From positions 124,001-188,000 of the forward strand of contig CALRTB020000001.1 in the NCBI GenBank assembly GCA_943371005.1: 64,000 bases of DNA, given 5' to 3'. The notes under the pieces are model-generated. The model did no database searches and was not told the origin of the DNA. It worked only from the letters and a program-made list of their open reading frames with translations. Both the position numbers and the translations under genes were made by a program. How positions within the stretch are numbered: the stretch's first letter is position 1; every line of letters starts with the position of its first letter. Shown here in pieces: positions 45,789 through 54,435 of this stretch. The DNA is from MRBY01 sp943371005 (lineage in GTDB: Bacteria > Cyanobacteriota > Cyanobacteriia > Cyanobacteriales > MRBY01).

Positions 45789-45849
45789 ATCATCGCCCAT
45801 CGCTTTTGAGGTCGTTCCTGTCAGTGCTGCGCTTTTGAATTTTTGGCAA

Positions 45850-45872
45850 TAAAAAAGGTGGGACCCCCCACC
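45850..45872 (-). terminator. Second terminator beyond the sigma factor gene
   Basis: A 6-bp GGTGGG/CCCACC stem with a 4-nt loop is followed on the minus strand by six or seven T residues. It lies beyond the stronger terminator at 45973-46002, and together they isolate the sigma factor gene from convergent pmbA. Confidence 0.65.
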
Positions 45873-45972
45873 CTGTACATCCTTGAGAGAAAAACACCAT
45901 CTTTAGAATACCCTTAGTTGATAAATTAAGTCAACAATATTAAAAATCTTTTTTATTAGCTGTCTGAAGCGA

Positions 45973-46002
45973 CAAAAAAAAGATGGGGAGAATGCCCCAT
46001 CT
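45973..46002 (-). terminator. Rho-independent terminator after sigma factor gene
   Basis: An 8-bp AGATGGGG/CCCCATCT stem with a 6-nt loop is followed on the minus strand by eight T residues. It begins 36 nt past the sigma factor stop. Confidence 0.85.
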
Positions 46003-46037
46003 CAGAATGCCTAAGTCATGGTGAAAAGTTGAAAAAC

Positions 46038-47024
46038 CTAGCTGGCAGCCAAATATTCACGAATTTGCGATCGCCGGCGCCGCAGATGATTCAGGGCCTG
46101 ACGTTCTAGCTGGCGCACCCGTTCCCGGCTGAGGTTCATGCGTTTACCAATTTTCGCCAGGGAAAGTTCTTTCCCATCGTTAAGGCCAAACCGCAGAATA
46201 ATCACTTCCTGTTGTTGGGGCGTCAGATCCGCGATCAGGTCACGCAGATCCTGTTTTAGTAACTCATAGGTGACGTTGGTGTCAGGGGATTCACCGCTAT
46301 CCTCGAGTAAATCCATCAACTCGGTATCTTGGTTGTCGCCAACCCGGACATCGAGGGAAATGGGGTGCCGGGAAACGCGGAAATATTCGCGGATTTGGGC
46401 CGGCTCTAGTTCGAGGGCTTCGGCGATTTCGGCGATGGTTGCCGCCCGTCCTAGGTCTTGGGCCAGTTGCCGCTGGGTTTTCTTAATTTTGTTGAGCTTT
46501 TCGGTAATGTGGATCGGTAGTCGAATCGTGCGGCCCTGTTGGGCGATCGCCCGGGTAATCGCCTGGCGAATCCACCAGTAAGCATAAGTGGAGAACTTAT
46601 ACCCTTTTGTGGGGTCAAACTTCTCGACACCCCGCTCTAAACCAAGACTTCCTTCTTGGATCAAATCTAAAAATTCTAGGTTGCGCTTTTGATATTTCTT
46701 GGCGATCGCCACCACAAGCCGGAGATTCGCTTCAATCATCTTGCGCTTTGCCCGTTCCCCAATTTGGAGATCCCGTTGGAGTTGCTTCGGTGTTAGTTGA
46801 GTCGCCTCAGCCCATTCCTCCCGGGTTGGTTCCCGGTAAAGGGATTCCTCTAGGGTTTGGCGTTTTTCCTGGAGGGCCATCAGGCGCTGCACCTGTTTCC
46901 CATAGACAATTTCTTCTTCGTGGGTTAACAAGGGCACCCGACCGATTTCCCGGAGATAGGTGCGCACCATATCCGCAGAACTTTTGCCGTTATTGGGGGC
47001 TTGTTGAAGATTTACTTTAGGCAT
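46038..47024 (-). CDS. Group 2 RNA polymerase sigma-70 factor (SigD-like)
   Basis: This 328-residue sigma-70 protein covers regions 1.2 to 4.2. Region 1.2 has ADMVRTYLREIGRVPLLTHE, region 2 has NLRLVVAIAKKYQKRNLEFL and FSTYAYWWIRQAITRAIAQQ (core and -10 recognition), region 3 has LPIHITEKLNKIKK, and region 4.2 has LSLAKIGKRMNLSRERVRQL, which reads -35 elements. It lacks the long N-terminal extension of the primary SigA, so it is a group 2 factor. Length and wording suggest SigD, but SigB cannot be excluded by eye. A long non-coding region lies upstream. Confidence 0.85.
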   Translation of the reverse strand: MPKVNLQQAPNNGKSSADMVRTYLREIGRVPLLTHEEEIVYGKQVQRLMALQEKRQTLEESLYREPTREEWAEATQLTPKQLQRDLQIGERAKRKMIEANLRLVVAIAKKYQKRNLEFLDLIQEGSLGLERGVEKFDPTKGYKFSTYAYWWIRQAITRAIAQQGRTIRLPIHITEKLNKIKKTQRQLAQDLGRAATIAEIAEALELEPAQIREYFRVSRHPISLDVRVGDNQDTELMDLLEDSGESPDTNVTYELLKQDLRDLIADLTPQQQEVIILRFGLNDGKELSLAKIGKRMNLSRERVRQLERQALNHLRRRRSQIREYLAAS

Positions 47025-48065
47025 TTATGCTTTAACTCCTTAAATCTAAAGAACGAAGAATTATATGGTGCGGCCCAGGAGGGCAGATACTTTACAAAAC
47101 AATCATCATGCAGGTCACAATCTAAAACACAAAGAATTTTTCCAGAAAATGAACGACATAGCCCTTAACTTTTTTACGCTTTATAACTTTTAATTGAGCG
47201 CTCACTACTTTAGACGGGCAATAATCAGAAAAGGTTCAACGACTCACAAAAATCTCAGGGATGGATAATTCATAGACGTTCTATACTTAATTCTCCTTGA
47301 TTGACCGAGAGCTTGAAAAGGGAAAAAGATGCGGGATTACCGAACTTGGGATATCGCCAGACTCAATTTAAAATGTAGTGCCGTTGAAATACACGATTCG
47401 CTGTAATGCTGCTGGTACTTTTAGGGAAAACATCCCTTAAAAACAAGACCTCTATCGCAGTAGAGGTGCTGGAGGATGCCCAAAAATCAAGACTTTTCAC
47501 TTACTATAGTGTATCTTTTCGCGCAAATAAAATCAAGTTCGGTGGGTTGAAGTCCACCCAGAGATAGACTTTTTGGGTCGACAGCGGCGGTCTCCCTTGT
47601 GACCCTTGCTACCGTTTAAAAAATTGAAAAAGAATATTTTTTTGACCAATAAGTCTAGTTTATGCAAAAAAGAGATCTTTGTATACCTTTAAGGCAAATA
47701 TAACCTTGGCAGAATTAAGGGGGTTTGGACTGGAGACGAAGCACTTAGACGTATTTTTAGTCAGTCAGGGATTTTACTTAGAAATTAGTAGTTAATCATC
47801 CCCTAGGAAGTAGATGAAAGACTCTCCTCGCTGGCAAAAAAACTAAATGGCGATCGCCTCTGGAGAAAATCTATCTTTACGGTGTCAAAATCTGTGTAGT
47901 AATGGGATGGCGTTGCGATTTTTGTAACCCGGTGCTGGAGATTGTCTGAGTGAGTAGCTACCGACAATTTTTCCAGCGTCGCCGCCCCAAAAAGATCTAT
48001 CGGCTTCCCTGGGGCATGGGATGATAGGTTAATCTGTTTTACGGTCTTTTGCCCCTGATTTTTCT
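47025..48065. other. Long non-coding region, sigma factor / dapL
   Basis: This 1041-nt region between divergent genes has no coding potential that I trust. It holds hairpins: AGGGA/TCCCT at 47423-47437, a perfect 7-bp ACCTCTA/TAGAGGT at 47448-47467, and GGTGG/CCACC at 47541-47558, followed by GGGTC/GACCC pairing to about 47610. A TATAGT-like -10 is near 47505. One HIP1 site occurs near 47850. It may include a small RNA or a long structured leader. No known RNA family was identified. Confidence 0.5.
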
Positions 48066-49298
48066 ATGGTTAGAATTAACGAAAATTACCTCAAACTTAA
48101 AGCAGGTTATCTCTTTCCCGAAATTGCCCGGCGGGTTAATGGGTTTTTAGCAGAAAACCCCAATGCGCCCATTATCAAGTTAGGGATTGGTGATGTCACC
48201 GAACCATTGCCCGCCGCCTGTCGCGAAGCGATGGCAAAGGCCATTGACGACATGGGCGATCGCGCCAACTTTAAAGGCTATGGTCCAGAACAAGGCTATG
48301 CTTGGCTCCGGGAAAAAATTGCCGCCCACGACTTCCAGGCTCGCGGTTGTGACATTGATGCCTCTGAAATTTTTGTGTCCGATGGTGCCAAATGCGATAC
48401 CGGAAACATCCTTGATATCTTTGGCAAAGACAACACTATTGCTGTCACCGACCCCGTTTACCCCGTTTACGTTGATACCAACGTCATGGCAGGACACACC
48501 GGGGAAGCCGACGAATCAGGTAAGTATGGCGGCCTGACTTATATCCCCATCACCGCCGATAATGACTTTGTGGCCCAAATCCCCACAGAAAAAGTCGATC
48601 TGATCTACCTTTGTTTTCCGAATAACCCCACCGGGGCGACGGCGACAAAAGAACAGCTTCAAGCTTGGGTGGATTATGCCAAGACCAATGGCTCGATTAT
48701 TTTCTTTGATGCCGCCTATGAAGCGTTCATTACCGACGAGAGCCTACCCCACTCGATCTACGAATTAGAAGGGGCAAAAGATTGCGCCATCGAATTCCGT
48801 TCTTTCTCCAAAAATGCGGGCTTTACAGGAACCCGGTGTGCCTTTACCGTTGTGCCGAAAAACCTGACTGTCACCACGAGTAATGGCCAAGCTGTGCAAC
48901 TCTGGAGCCTTTGGAACCGCCGTCAGTCCACCAAGTTTAACGGTGTTTCTTACATCGTCCAACGGGGGGCAGAGGCTGTTTATTCCGAAGCCGGTCAAGC
49001 GCAGATCAAGGCGCTGATCGATTTTTACCTAGAAAATGCGGCCATTATTTGCCGGGAGCTCCAGGCCGTCGGTTTTGATGTTTATGGCGGCGTGAATGCC
49101 CCCTATGTCTGGGTCAAAACCCCTGCTGGTTTATCGAGTTGGGACTTTTTTGACAAGCTCTTGATCAACTGTAATGTGGTCGGCACCCCTGGATCTGGCT
49201 TTGGGGCTGCCGGGGAAGGCTATTTCCGCATTTCTGCTTTCAATAGTCGTGAAAACGTGCTCGAAGCAATGAAACGGATCACAACGGCATTCCAATAG
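48066..49298 (+). CDS. dapL: LL-diaminopimelate aminotransferase
   Basis: DapL makes LL-diaminopimelate directly from tetrahydrodipicolinate with glutamate, the lysine and peptidoglycan route used by cyanobacteria and plants. The 410-residue fold type I PLP enzyme has the N-terminal YLKLKAGYLFPEIARRVNGF, the IKLGIGDVTEPLP motif, CFPNNPTGATATKEQL, and the PLP Lys in FRSFSKNAGFTGTRCAF near residue 249. ATG at 48066 gives MVRINENYLKLK. It is followed by a strong terminator. Confidence 0.95.
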   Translation: MVRINENYLKLKAGYLFPEIARRVNGFLAENPNAPIIKLGIGDVTEPLPAACREAMAKAIDDMGDRANFKGYGPEQGYAWLREKIAAHDFQARGCDIDASEIFVSDGAKCDTGNILDIFGKDNTIAVTDPVYPVYVDTNVMAGHTGEADESGKYGGLTYIPITADNDFVAQIPTEKVDLIYLCFPNNPTGATATKEQLQAWVDYAKTNGSIIFFDAAYEAFITDESLPHSIYELEGAKDCAIEFRSFSKNAGFTGTRCAFTVVPKNLTVTTSNGQAVQLWSLWNRRQSTKFNGVSYIVQRGAEAVYSEAGQAQIKALIDFYLENAAIICRELQAVGFDVYGGVNAPYVWVKTPAGLSSWDFFDKLLINCNVVGTPGSGFGAAGEGYFRISAFNSRENVLEAMKRITTAFQ

Positions 49299-49350
49299 GG
49301 ATTTAGTAATTTCTAAACGTTGAGTTAAAAAATTTGCTGTTGATCTTTTG

Positions 49351-49376
49351 AGGCGCACCGGAGTGCGTCTTTTTTT
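49351..49376 (+). terminator. Rho-independent terminator after dapL
   Basis: The stem AGGCGCAC/GTGCGTCT (one G-U pair) with a CGGA loop is followed by seven T residues. It lies 52 nt past the dapL stop, before the convergent hydrolase gene. Confidence 0.85.
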
Positions 49377-49380
49377 ATCT

Positions 49381-50007
49381 TCACCAAGACGCAGGAGAGT
49401 GGAGGCGCAAAATGTCGCGGACAGTCTGTTGGAGGGGCAAGTGATTCATCATAAAAGTGTGCAGTACCGGTAATTGGATCACTGAATCTACCGAGGAAAG
49501 GCGCGTTTCTCCCAGGGCAACAATGCCATCATTAAATTCTTCGCCAAAGGGACTCAAGCTTCCCCTGGGGCCACCTACGCCCGCAATCACAGTGTAGGGA
49601 GCGTCTAAATTAGGTAGAGCTTCGTAAAAGGCTGGATCCGTTAAATTGAACCCGCATTGCCTCGTCCACCAGCGAAAAGGAGGCAATTGCCACGCCCAAG
49701 CCGCTAAACGGGGTGGTTGGTTCGGGGTTCCCAACATCACCACGTGCTCTGGGTCTGGCGTGTTCGGGCAAGTAAGGGCGGCGCGCGTCAACACTCCTCC
49801 CAAAGAATGGGCCACAATACTGTATTTTTCGGTTTTGGCGATCGCCTGAATTTTTTGGCGAAGCCGTACCACAATCTGCTCAAAACTTTCTGTGGCCGCA
49901 AAATAGCCAAACTGCTCCGTCGTCCAACCATGGCGCTCTAAATATTGAGCTAACCCAAGCAGAGAAAAGGGCGTCCGGCTGAGGCCGTGAATACATAAAA
50001 CTTTCAT
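49381..50007 (-). CDS. Lipase-like alpha/beta hydrolase
   Basis: This 208-residue protein is a compact alpha/beta hydrolase of the lipase/acyltransferase-like type. Features are the N-terminal VLCIHGLSRTPFS oxyanion loop, the nucleophile elbow VAHSLGGVLTRAAL with Ser near 69, VVMLGTPNQPP, and a C-terminal His in VLHTFMMNHLPL. The GTPN motif after the Ser resembles lipases that act on membrane lipids, but the substrate is unknown. No signal peptide is seen. Confidence 0.78.
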   Translation of the reverse strand: MKVLCIHGLSRTPFSLLGLAQYLERHGWTTEQFGYFAATESFEQIVVRLRQKIQAIAKTEKYSIVAHSLGGVLTRAALTCPNTPDPEHVVMLGTPNQPPRLAAWAWQLPPFRWWTRQCGFNLTDPAFYEALPNLDAPYTVIAGVGGPRGSLSPFGEEFNDGIVALGETRLSSVDSVIQLPVLHTFMMNHLPLQQTVRDILRLHSPASW

Positions 50008-50046
50008 TGATTACGCTGCATCACCGCCCCTTTCAACACAAAAACC

Positions 50047-50499
50047 CTAGGCGGCGGGAATTGTTTTTCTGATCCGATGGTAACGTTTTTGGAGCCACTG
50101 GTACGACACCACATTCAATAAAATCCCAATGCCTAAAAGTAGCGTCATCAAAACAAGCTGGTACCAGGGGGCTTTAACGGTAATATCTGCGATCAAATGA
50201 CCAGCATTTAGCACCGAATACAACAAAGTCACCAAAAAATGCAGCCGTCGAAACCCCTTACTGTTGGTGAAAGTCGTCAAAATTATCAACACCATGGGGA
50301 TGGTGAAGAAAAAAAACATAAACCCGAAAATCAGATCTAGGTTACCCCCAGCATGGGAGTGCTCCACGGCCTGGTCATGGAACAGAGGCATTAACCCCAG
50401 GTCTGTATGAAACAAGATTCCCAAGAGGAAAGCTGTCCAAAGAGCATTGATCTGTGTCGGGTAGCGATTCGCCATTATCTTAAGCTCCACCATGGCCAC
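50047..50499 (-). CDS. Four-helix membrane protein, function unknown
   Basis: This 150-residue protein has about four hydrophobic segments: NALWTAFLLGILFHTDLG, FGFMFFFFTIPMVLIILTT, FLVTLLYSVLNAGHLIADIT and YQLVLMTLLLGIGILLNVV. A His/Glu patch DQAVEHSHAGG sits in a loop, and several other His lie near membrane ends, which could bind metal. The alternative start at MANRYPTQ (50475) is possible. It is on the same strand as pyrE, 117 nt upstream of it on the map but downstream in no shared operon that I can show. Confidence 0.6.
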   Translation of the reverse strand: MAMVELKIMANRYPTQINALWTAFLLGILFHTDLGLMPLFHDQAVEHSHAGGNLDLIFGFMFFFFTIPMVLIILTTFTNSKGFRRLHFLVTLLYSVLNAGHLIADITVKAPWYQLVLMTLLLGIGILLNVVSYQWLQKRYHRIRKTIPAA

Positions 50500-50616
50500 T
50501 TGCCTCAGTCATAGCATTGCCTCACCAGCCTAGCCAAGGGCGCATTTACCAAACATTACGCAGGGGCTGATCTCTAAAGCCCGCACTAGATTGGGATGTA
50601 ACTTTACGGCTTGAAC

Positions 50617-51213
50617 CTAAGCATTTAGAGCGCGGTAGGCAGCCTGCACTTCGGTGATTGTGAATAAACTGGAAAACTTGAGATTTTGGCTGGCGTAAAA
50701 CTCAGCCCCTCCCTGCTGCCGGTCAACGAGGGAAATAATTTCTTCGACTTGGTAGCCGGCATCCCGGAGACGTTCAACGGCTTGGGCGGCGGACTGCCCA
50801 GTGGTGACAACATCTTCAAGGACAACCACTTTCGCGCCTGGGGCAAGGGGTGGCCCTTCGATATAGGCTTGGGTGCCGTGGCCCTTGGCTTTTTTGCGAA
50901 TGATCAGGGCGGGAATGGGACAATTTTCGTAGGCTGAGACAACACTGACAGCACTAACGATTGGGTCAGCGCCCAGGGTTAAACCAGCCACAGCAGCAAC
51001 GTCTTGATCGAGCTGGGTGAGGATGAGGCGACCAATGAGGAGAGCGCCCATTGGGGTGAGAGTGACCAATTTGCCGTTGATATAATAGGTACTTTTTTGT
51101 CCGGAAGAGAGGGTGAAGTCGCCTTCTTTGTAAGCGTCTGTGGCGATTTGATTGAGGAGTGTTTGTTTGAGGGTGGCTTGATCAGCGGTCAGGAGGTCGG
51201 AAAGGGCAGGCAT
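50617..51213 (-). CDS. pyrE: Orotate phosphoribosyltransferase
   Basis: PyrE joins orotate to PRPP to make OMP in pyrimidine synthesis. Started at ATG 51213 (MPALSDLLTADQATLKQTLL), the protein has 198 residues. A frame extending to 51432 adds 73 residues without homology-like features. The PRPP-binding motif is VVVLEDVVTTGQSAAQAVER, preceded by GLTLGADPIVSAVSV and the Lys-rich IIRKKAKGHG. The initiating ATG lies 93 nt from the divergent secreted-protein gene. Confidence 0.93.
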   Translation of the reverse strand: MPALSDLLTADQATLKQTLLNQIATDAYKEGDFTLSSGQKSTYYINGKLVTLTPMGALLIGRLILTQLDQDVAAVAGLTLGADPIVSAVSVVSAYENCPIPALIIRKKAKGHGTQAYIEGPPLAPGAKVVVLEDVVTTGQSAAQAVERLRDAGYQVEEIISLVDRQQGGAEFYASQNLKFSSLFTITEVQAAYRALNA

Positions 51214-51305
51214 GGTTGTTATGAAGTTCAGTACAGAGAAAACTTGACCAATTGGGTTTTGTGAGCAAAGATGCTGGTAAAGGTTTGATTTATGGGTGTA
51301 ATACC

Positions 51306-51722
51306 ATGAAAAAATGGTTTCATCATTTAACCACAGTTTTTGTGGTAGGTGCGGCGGTACAGGGAATTGGCCAGGAGGCGATCGCCCAAACTTACCTAGA
51401 GGGAAGAAACCCCACTTACCCAGAACATACAAATGATGTATTTACCCGCGCCCTCTACTACGAATTGCCGGATACCTTTGCGAGCTTTAGTACGGGCCAA
51501 GTTCTAAATGATTATTTCGGTGTGTATCCTTTTGGGTTAAATGGTGCAGGCTATCCTGAACACCGGGGGAAACGAGATATCAAGAAAATCGATATTCTCT
51601 ACCGAGATATTTTGTTGCAACAGGTAGACAGCGACCCGGTGCTCCGTACCCAAGATTTGCCAAACCCCTTTAACTCTTCTCTGCAAACGGAAGCGGCCTT
51701 CGACTACAACATGGGTTATTAG
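51306..51722 (+). CDS. Small secreted protein, function unknown
   Basis: This 138-residue protein, started at ATG 51306 (MKKWFHHLTTVFVVGAAVQG), has a Sec signal peptide with a likely cut after EAIAQ. The mature part is short, acidic and aromatic (TYLEGRNPTYPEHTNDVFTR, FASFSTGQVLNDYFGVYPFG, YNMGY end). No domain was recognised. A periplasmic or surface role is inferred from the signal peptide only. The tRNA gene follows on the opposite strand. Confidence 0.65.
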   Translation: MKKWFHHLTTVFVVGAAVQGIGQEAIAQTYLEGRNPTYPEHTNDVFTRALYYELPDTFASFSTGQVLNDYFGVYPFGLNGAGYPEHRGKRDIKKIDILYRDILLQQVDSDPVLRTQDLPNPFNSSLQTEAAFDYNMGY

Positions 51723-51843
51723 GTTGATTCAAATATTCATGCACCCAAGCGGCGATGTACCCGAACGACAGGCGATCGCCTTTGGGGAGTTTTCTTCGCA
51801 ACGTCGAGTTTGCAAATTTAAAAATAAGCAGTTTGCCTGAAAG

Positions 51844-51916
51844 TCCAGGGTGCAGGAGTTGAACCTGCCTGGGACGAATTATGAGTTCGTTGCCTAAACC
51901 GCTCGGCCAACCCTGG
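51844..51916 (-). tRNA. tRNA-Ile(CAU)
   Basis: The reverse strand folds as a 73-nt tRNA. The acceptor stem is CCAGGGT/ACCCTGG, the anticodon stem ACGAA/TTCGT carries loop CTCATAA (anticodon CAU), and the T arm is GCAGG TTCAACT CCTGC. CAU could be elongator Met, initiator Met or Ile2. The D-arm and anticodon-arm wording resembles plastid trnI-CAU (whose C34 is changed to lysidine by TilS), and a base pair at the 1-72 end argues against initiator. No CCA is encoded. Confidence 0.85.
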
Positions 51917-51998
51917 CAAATTTGTTGGGGTGATTTTGCCCACAGGCTATCATAGTACAATTTCTCCTTTTCCTTAACTGTTCCCTCGGCGATCGCCC

Positions 51999-52697
51999 AT
52001 GAAGTTTCAAACGACCCTGGCTTTTACTTTCTTGCTCCTGCTTGCGATGTTTGGTGCCGGAACGGTGAGTGCTCTCTATGGCTTTACTGTCGGTTACGAA
52101 GCCCTAAAAGGCGTCAAGCAGCCCGAAGGAAATCCGAGTCAGCAACTGATTCGCAGTCGCCAGCCCGAAAACGGTGAAACAGATCCCGCCGAGAACTTAG
52201 AATTTGTGTCCGAGCGCTCTATCATTGTGTCTGTTTACGACCAGATCCAGGCCCAAGAAAAAGAACTCCAAAAGGCCACCACGTCCGCAACACCGGAAAA
52301 GAATGAATTTATCAAAGCGGCTGAGCCCCCCGCAGAAACAGGTGATCAAAAAACCTTCCCCCTCACCACCAGTGCAGATGATGTCACGTTAGAAATTGTG
52401 AGCGGTCAACTTTCTGGCAACGATTGGCTCATGGAAGTGAACCTGCAAAATAACGGCCAAGAAGCGGTGAATTTTTTGTACAACTTCCTCGAAATTAAAA
52501 CCGAGACGGGGCGGTTGTTAAGTACCCAAATGGATGGCCTCCCCAACGAAATCCCTGCAAATCGGCAAAAATACGCTGGCACCATTCGGATTCCGGCGGT
52601 GATCCTTGACGAGACGAAAACCCTGTCGCTCCAACTTCAGGACTATCCTGATCGGGAAATTTCCCTCGAACTTTCTCAGATTCCAGTGATACGTTAG
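51999..52697 (+). CDS. Membrane-anchored protein, function unknown
   Basis: This 232-residue protein has an N-terminal hydrophobic helix (LAFTFLLLLAMFGAGTVSAL) that is probably an anchor or signal peptide. A low-complexity Glu/Lys/Pro/Thr region follows (60-125). The C-terminal 100 residues look like a beta-sandwich (DVTLEIVSGQLSGNDWLMEV, AVNFLYNFLEIKTETGRLLS, TLSLQLQDYPDREISLEL). No family was recognised. The CBS-domain transporter gene follows 39 nt later on the same strand. Confidence 0.65.
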   Translation: MKFQTTLAFTFLLLLAMFGAGTVSALYGFTVGYEALKGVKQPEGNPSQQLIRSRQPENGETDPAENLEFVSERSIIVSVYDQIQAQEKELQKATTSATPEKNEFIKAAEPPAETGDQKTFPLTTSADDVTLEIVSGQLSGNDWLMEVNLQNNGQEAVNFLYNFLEIKTETGRLLSTQMDGLPNEIPANRQKYAGTIRIPAVILDETKTLSLQLQDYPDREISLELSQIPVIR

Positions 52698-52736
52698 GTA
52701 GAAATAGTACGCCTGCAAGGGTCATAGCGTAATTCC

Positions 52737-54176
52737 ATGTTATCGAGCGGTGAAATTTTAGTCCGATTATTGTCTGTGTTGTTGCTGATCGCAATTAATG
52801 CTTTTTTTGTAACCGCAGAATTTTCGATTGTCTCGGTGCGGCGATCGCGCATTAGCCAACTAATCGCGGAAGGGGATCTCCAGGCCAAGATGGTGCAAGC
52901 TCTCCAGTCCCGCTTAGAACGCCTCCTCTCGACAACTCAGTTGGGGATTACCCTCTCTAGTTTGGCCCTGGGCTGGATTGGTGAAGATACCATGGCGACG
53001 GTTATTGCCCAGTTCTTGGTGGGATTGCCCCTCCCCGATGACTGGATTCAACCCTTTGCCGTATCCATTTCAATCCCCTTTGCTTTTTTCTTAATTGCTT
53101 ATTTGCAGATTGTCTTGGGGGAACTCTGCCCGAAATCCTTGGCCCTCTCCCATGCCGAAGAAATGGCCCGCTGGTTAGCGCCTCCCAGTTTGGCGATCGC
53201 CCGCATTTTCAAACCTTTTATTTGGATCTTGAATCAATCTAACCGTCTCTTGTTGCGCCTTGGGGGCATTGCACCGATTCAGCAGGGCCTTTGGTATGAC
53301 CGACTGACACCAGAGGAACTGCAATTGATTATCACCACCGAGCAAGAATCCATGGGTTTAGAGGCTGAGGAACGGGAACTTTTAAATAATGTCATTGAAT
53401 TTGGTGATGTGGTCGCCGAAGAAATTATGACGCCCCGCACAAAAATCCATGCGATCGCCAACGGGGCCACCCTCGGAAAACTGTTGCAAAAAGTAAGCCA
53501 GACCAATCATTCTGCCTATCCCGTCTACGGAGAATCCATTGATGACATTGTCGGTTTTGTGCGCTTCCGAGATTTTGCCAAGCCCCTAGCTGCCGGTGGG
53601 ATGAATCTCAACACGGCCATTACCCGCTGGGTGAAGCCCATTCCTTTTGTCGCCGAGGGCACCCCAATCGCCGATCTCTTGCCAAAGATGCAGCGCACCA
53701 AACAACCGATGGTTATGGTCGTTGACGAATTTGGCGGCACCGCCGGACTTGTTACCCTCAAGGATATTATTAATGAAATTATTGGCGACGAACTCGATAG
53801 TCATCCCAATGCGCCGCTCCATTTCAAAGCTTTAGATCGACAAACGTTCCTGGTCGATGCCCAAATTGATCTCGAAGAATTAAATGATTTACTAAATGTC
53901 GAATTGCCCTACACTGACGATTACCAAACCCTCAGTGGTTTTTTGCTCTACCAATGGCAAAAAATCCCGAAAACGGGCGAAGTATTCCAATTTGAAGACC
54001 TAAAATTTCAAGTGATGGGCATTGATGGTCCCCGTCTTCAGCAGGTTAAGATCACCCGCGATCCTTCTGATATCGAGGCGATCGCCGAATTTGATCTCCC
54101 TCCAGAGCCAGAGAACCATCCCGACATGGAAGAAATCCTTGGCCCCGACTTTAAACCCAGCGGCGAAACCGACTAG
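52737..54176 (+). CDS. CNNM/CorC-type transporter (DUF21, CBS pair, CorC C-domain)
   Basis: This 479-residue protein of the hemolysin C/CNNM family probably moves or regulates Mg2+ or other divalent cations. The DUF21 membrane domain has NAFFVTAEFSIVSVRRSRIS, TQLGITLSSLALGWIGEDT and LQIVLGELCPKSLALSHAEE. Two CBS motifs follow (VVAEEIMTPRTKIHAIANG and VMVVDEFGGTAGLVTLKDI), then the CorC/HlyC domain (FLVDAQIDLEELNDLLNVEL, DDYQTLSGFLLYQ). Its stop overlaps the convergent small gene by CTAG. Confidence 0.9.
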   Translation: MLSSGEILVRLLSVLLLIAINAFFVTAEFSIVSVRRSRISQLIAEGDLQAKMVQALQSRLERLLSTTQLGITLSSLALGWIGEDTMATVIAQFLVGLPLPDDWIQPFAVSISIPFAFFLIAYLQIVLGELCPKSLALSHAEEMARWLAPPSLAIARIFKPFIWILNQSNRLLLRLGGIAPIQQGLWYDRLTPEELQLIITTEQESMGLEAEERELLNNVIEFGDVVAEEIMTPRTKIHAIANGATLGKLLQKVSQTNHSAYPVYGESIDDIVGFVRFRDFAKPLAAGGMNLNTAITRWVKPIPFVAEGTPIADLLPKMQRTKQPMVMVVDEFGGTAGLVTLKDIINEIIGDELDSHPNAPLHFKALDRQTFLVDAQIDLEELNDLLNVELPYTDDYQTLSGFLLYQWQKIPKTGEVFQFEDLKFQVMGIDGPRLQQVKITRDPSDIEAIAEFDLPPEPENHPDMEEILGPDFKPSGETD

Positions 54177-54382
54177 GATTCATCCTCGGACTCTTTTTTC
54201 TGCAAATCTGGAATCAGATCCGGGCGTTTGGCATCTTCCCAACCCGAAGGCCGCTTGGAATTAAAAAAGGCGATCAGACCAATGGATACCGCCGCCACGA
54301 AGCCCACCACGTAAACGAGGGTGAAGTACAAAGGGAAGGGTTGGCCAGCGACTGCCAAGAATAGAAAATGAGAATCGGACAT
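54173..54382 (-). CDS. Small one-helix protein, possibly Psb35
   Basis: This 69-residue protein has one transmembrane helix (FTLVYVVGFVAAVSIGLIAF) followed by NSKRPSGWEDAKRPDLIP and an acidic tail. The length, the single helix and the KRPxGWED motif resemble a cyanobacterial small thylakoid protein that I recall as Psb35 (Ssl2148 of Synechocystis), linked to photosystem II CP47 assembly. This identification is from memory. Its stop overlaps the stop of the convergent transporter gene by CTAG. Confidence 0.6.
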   Translation of the reverse strand: MSDSHFLFLAVAGQPFPLYFTLVYVVGFVAAVSIGLIAFFNSKRPSGWEDAKRPDLIPDLQKKESEDES

Positions 54383-54435
54383 AGCTGCTTGATTGTTACA
54401 ATTCGTTACAAGCTTACCAAGAAATGGCTTTCTGC

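Noticed and set aside
47800..47825. GGAAGTAG near 47809, considered as part of a glutamine (glnA-type) riboswitch.
   Set aside because: The rest of the conserved junction is missing. An 8-base match is expected by chance in 64 kb.
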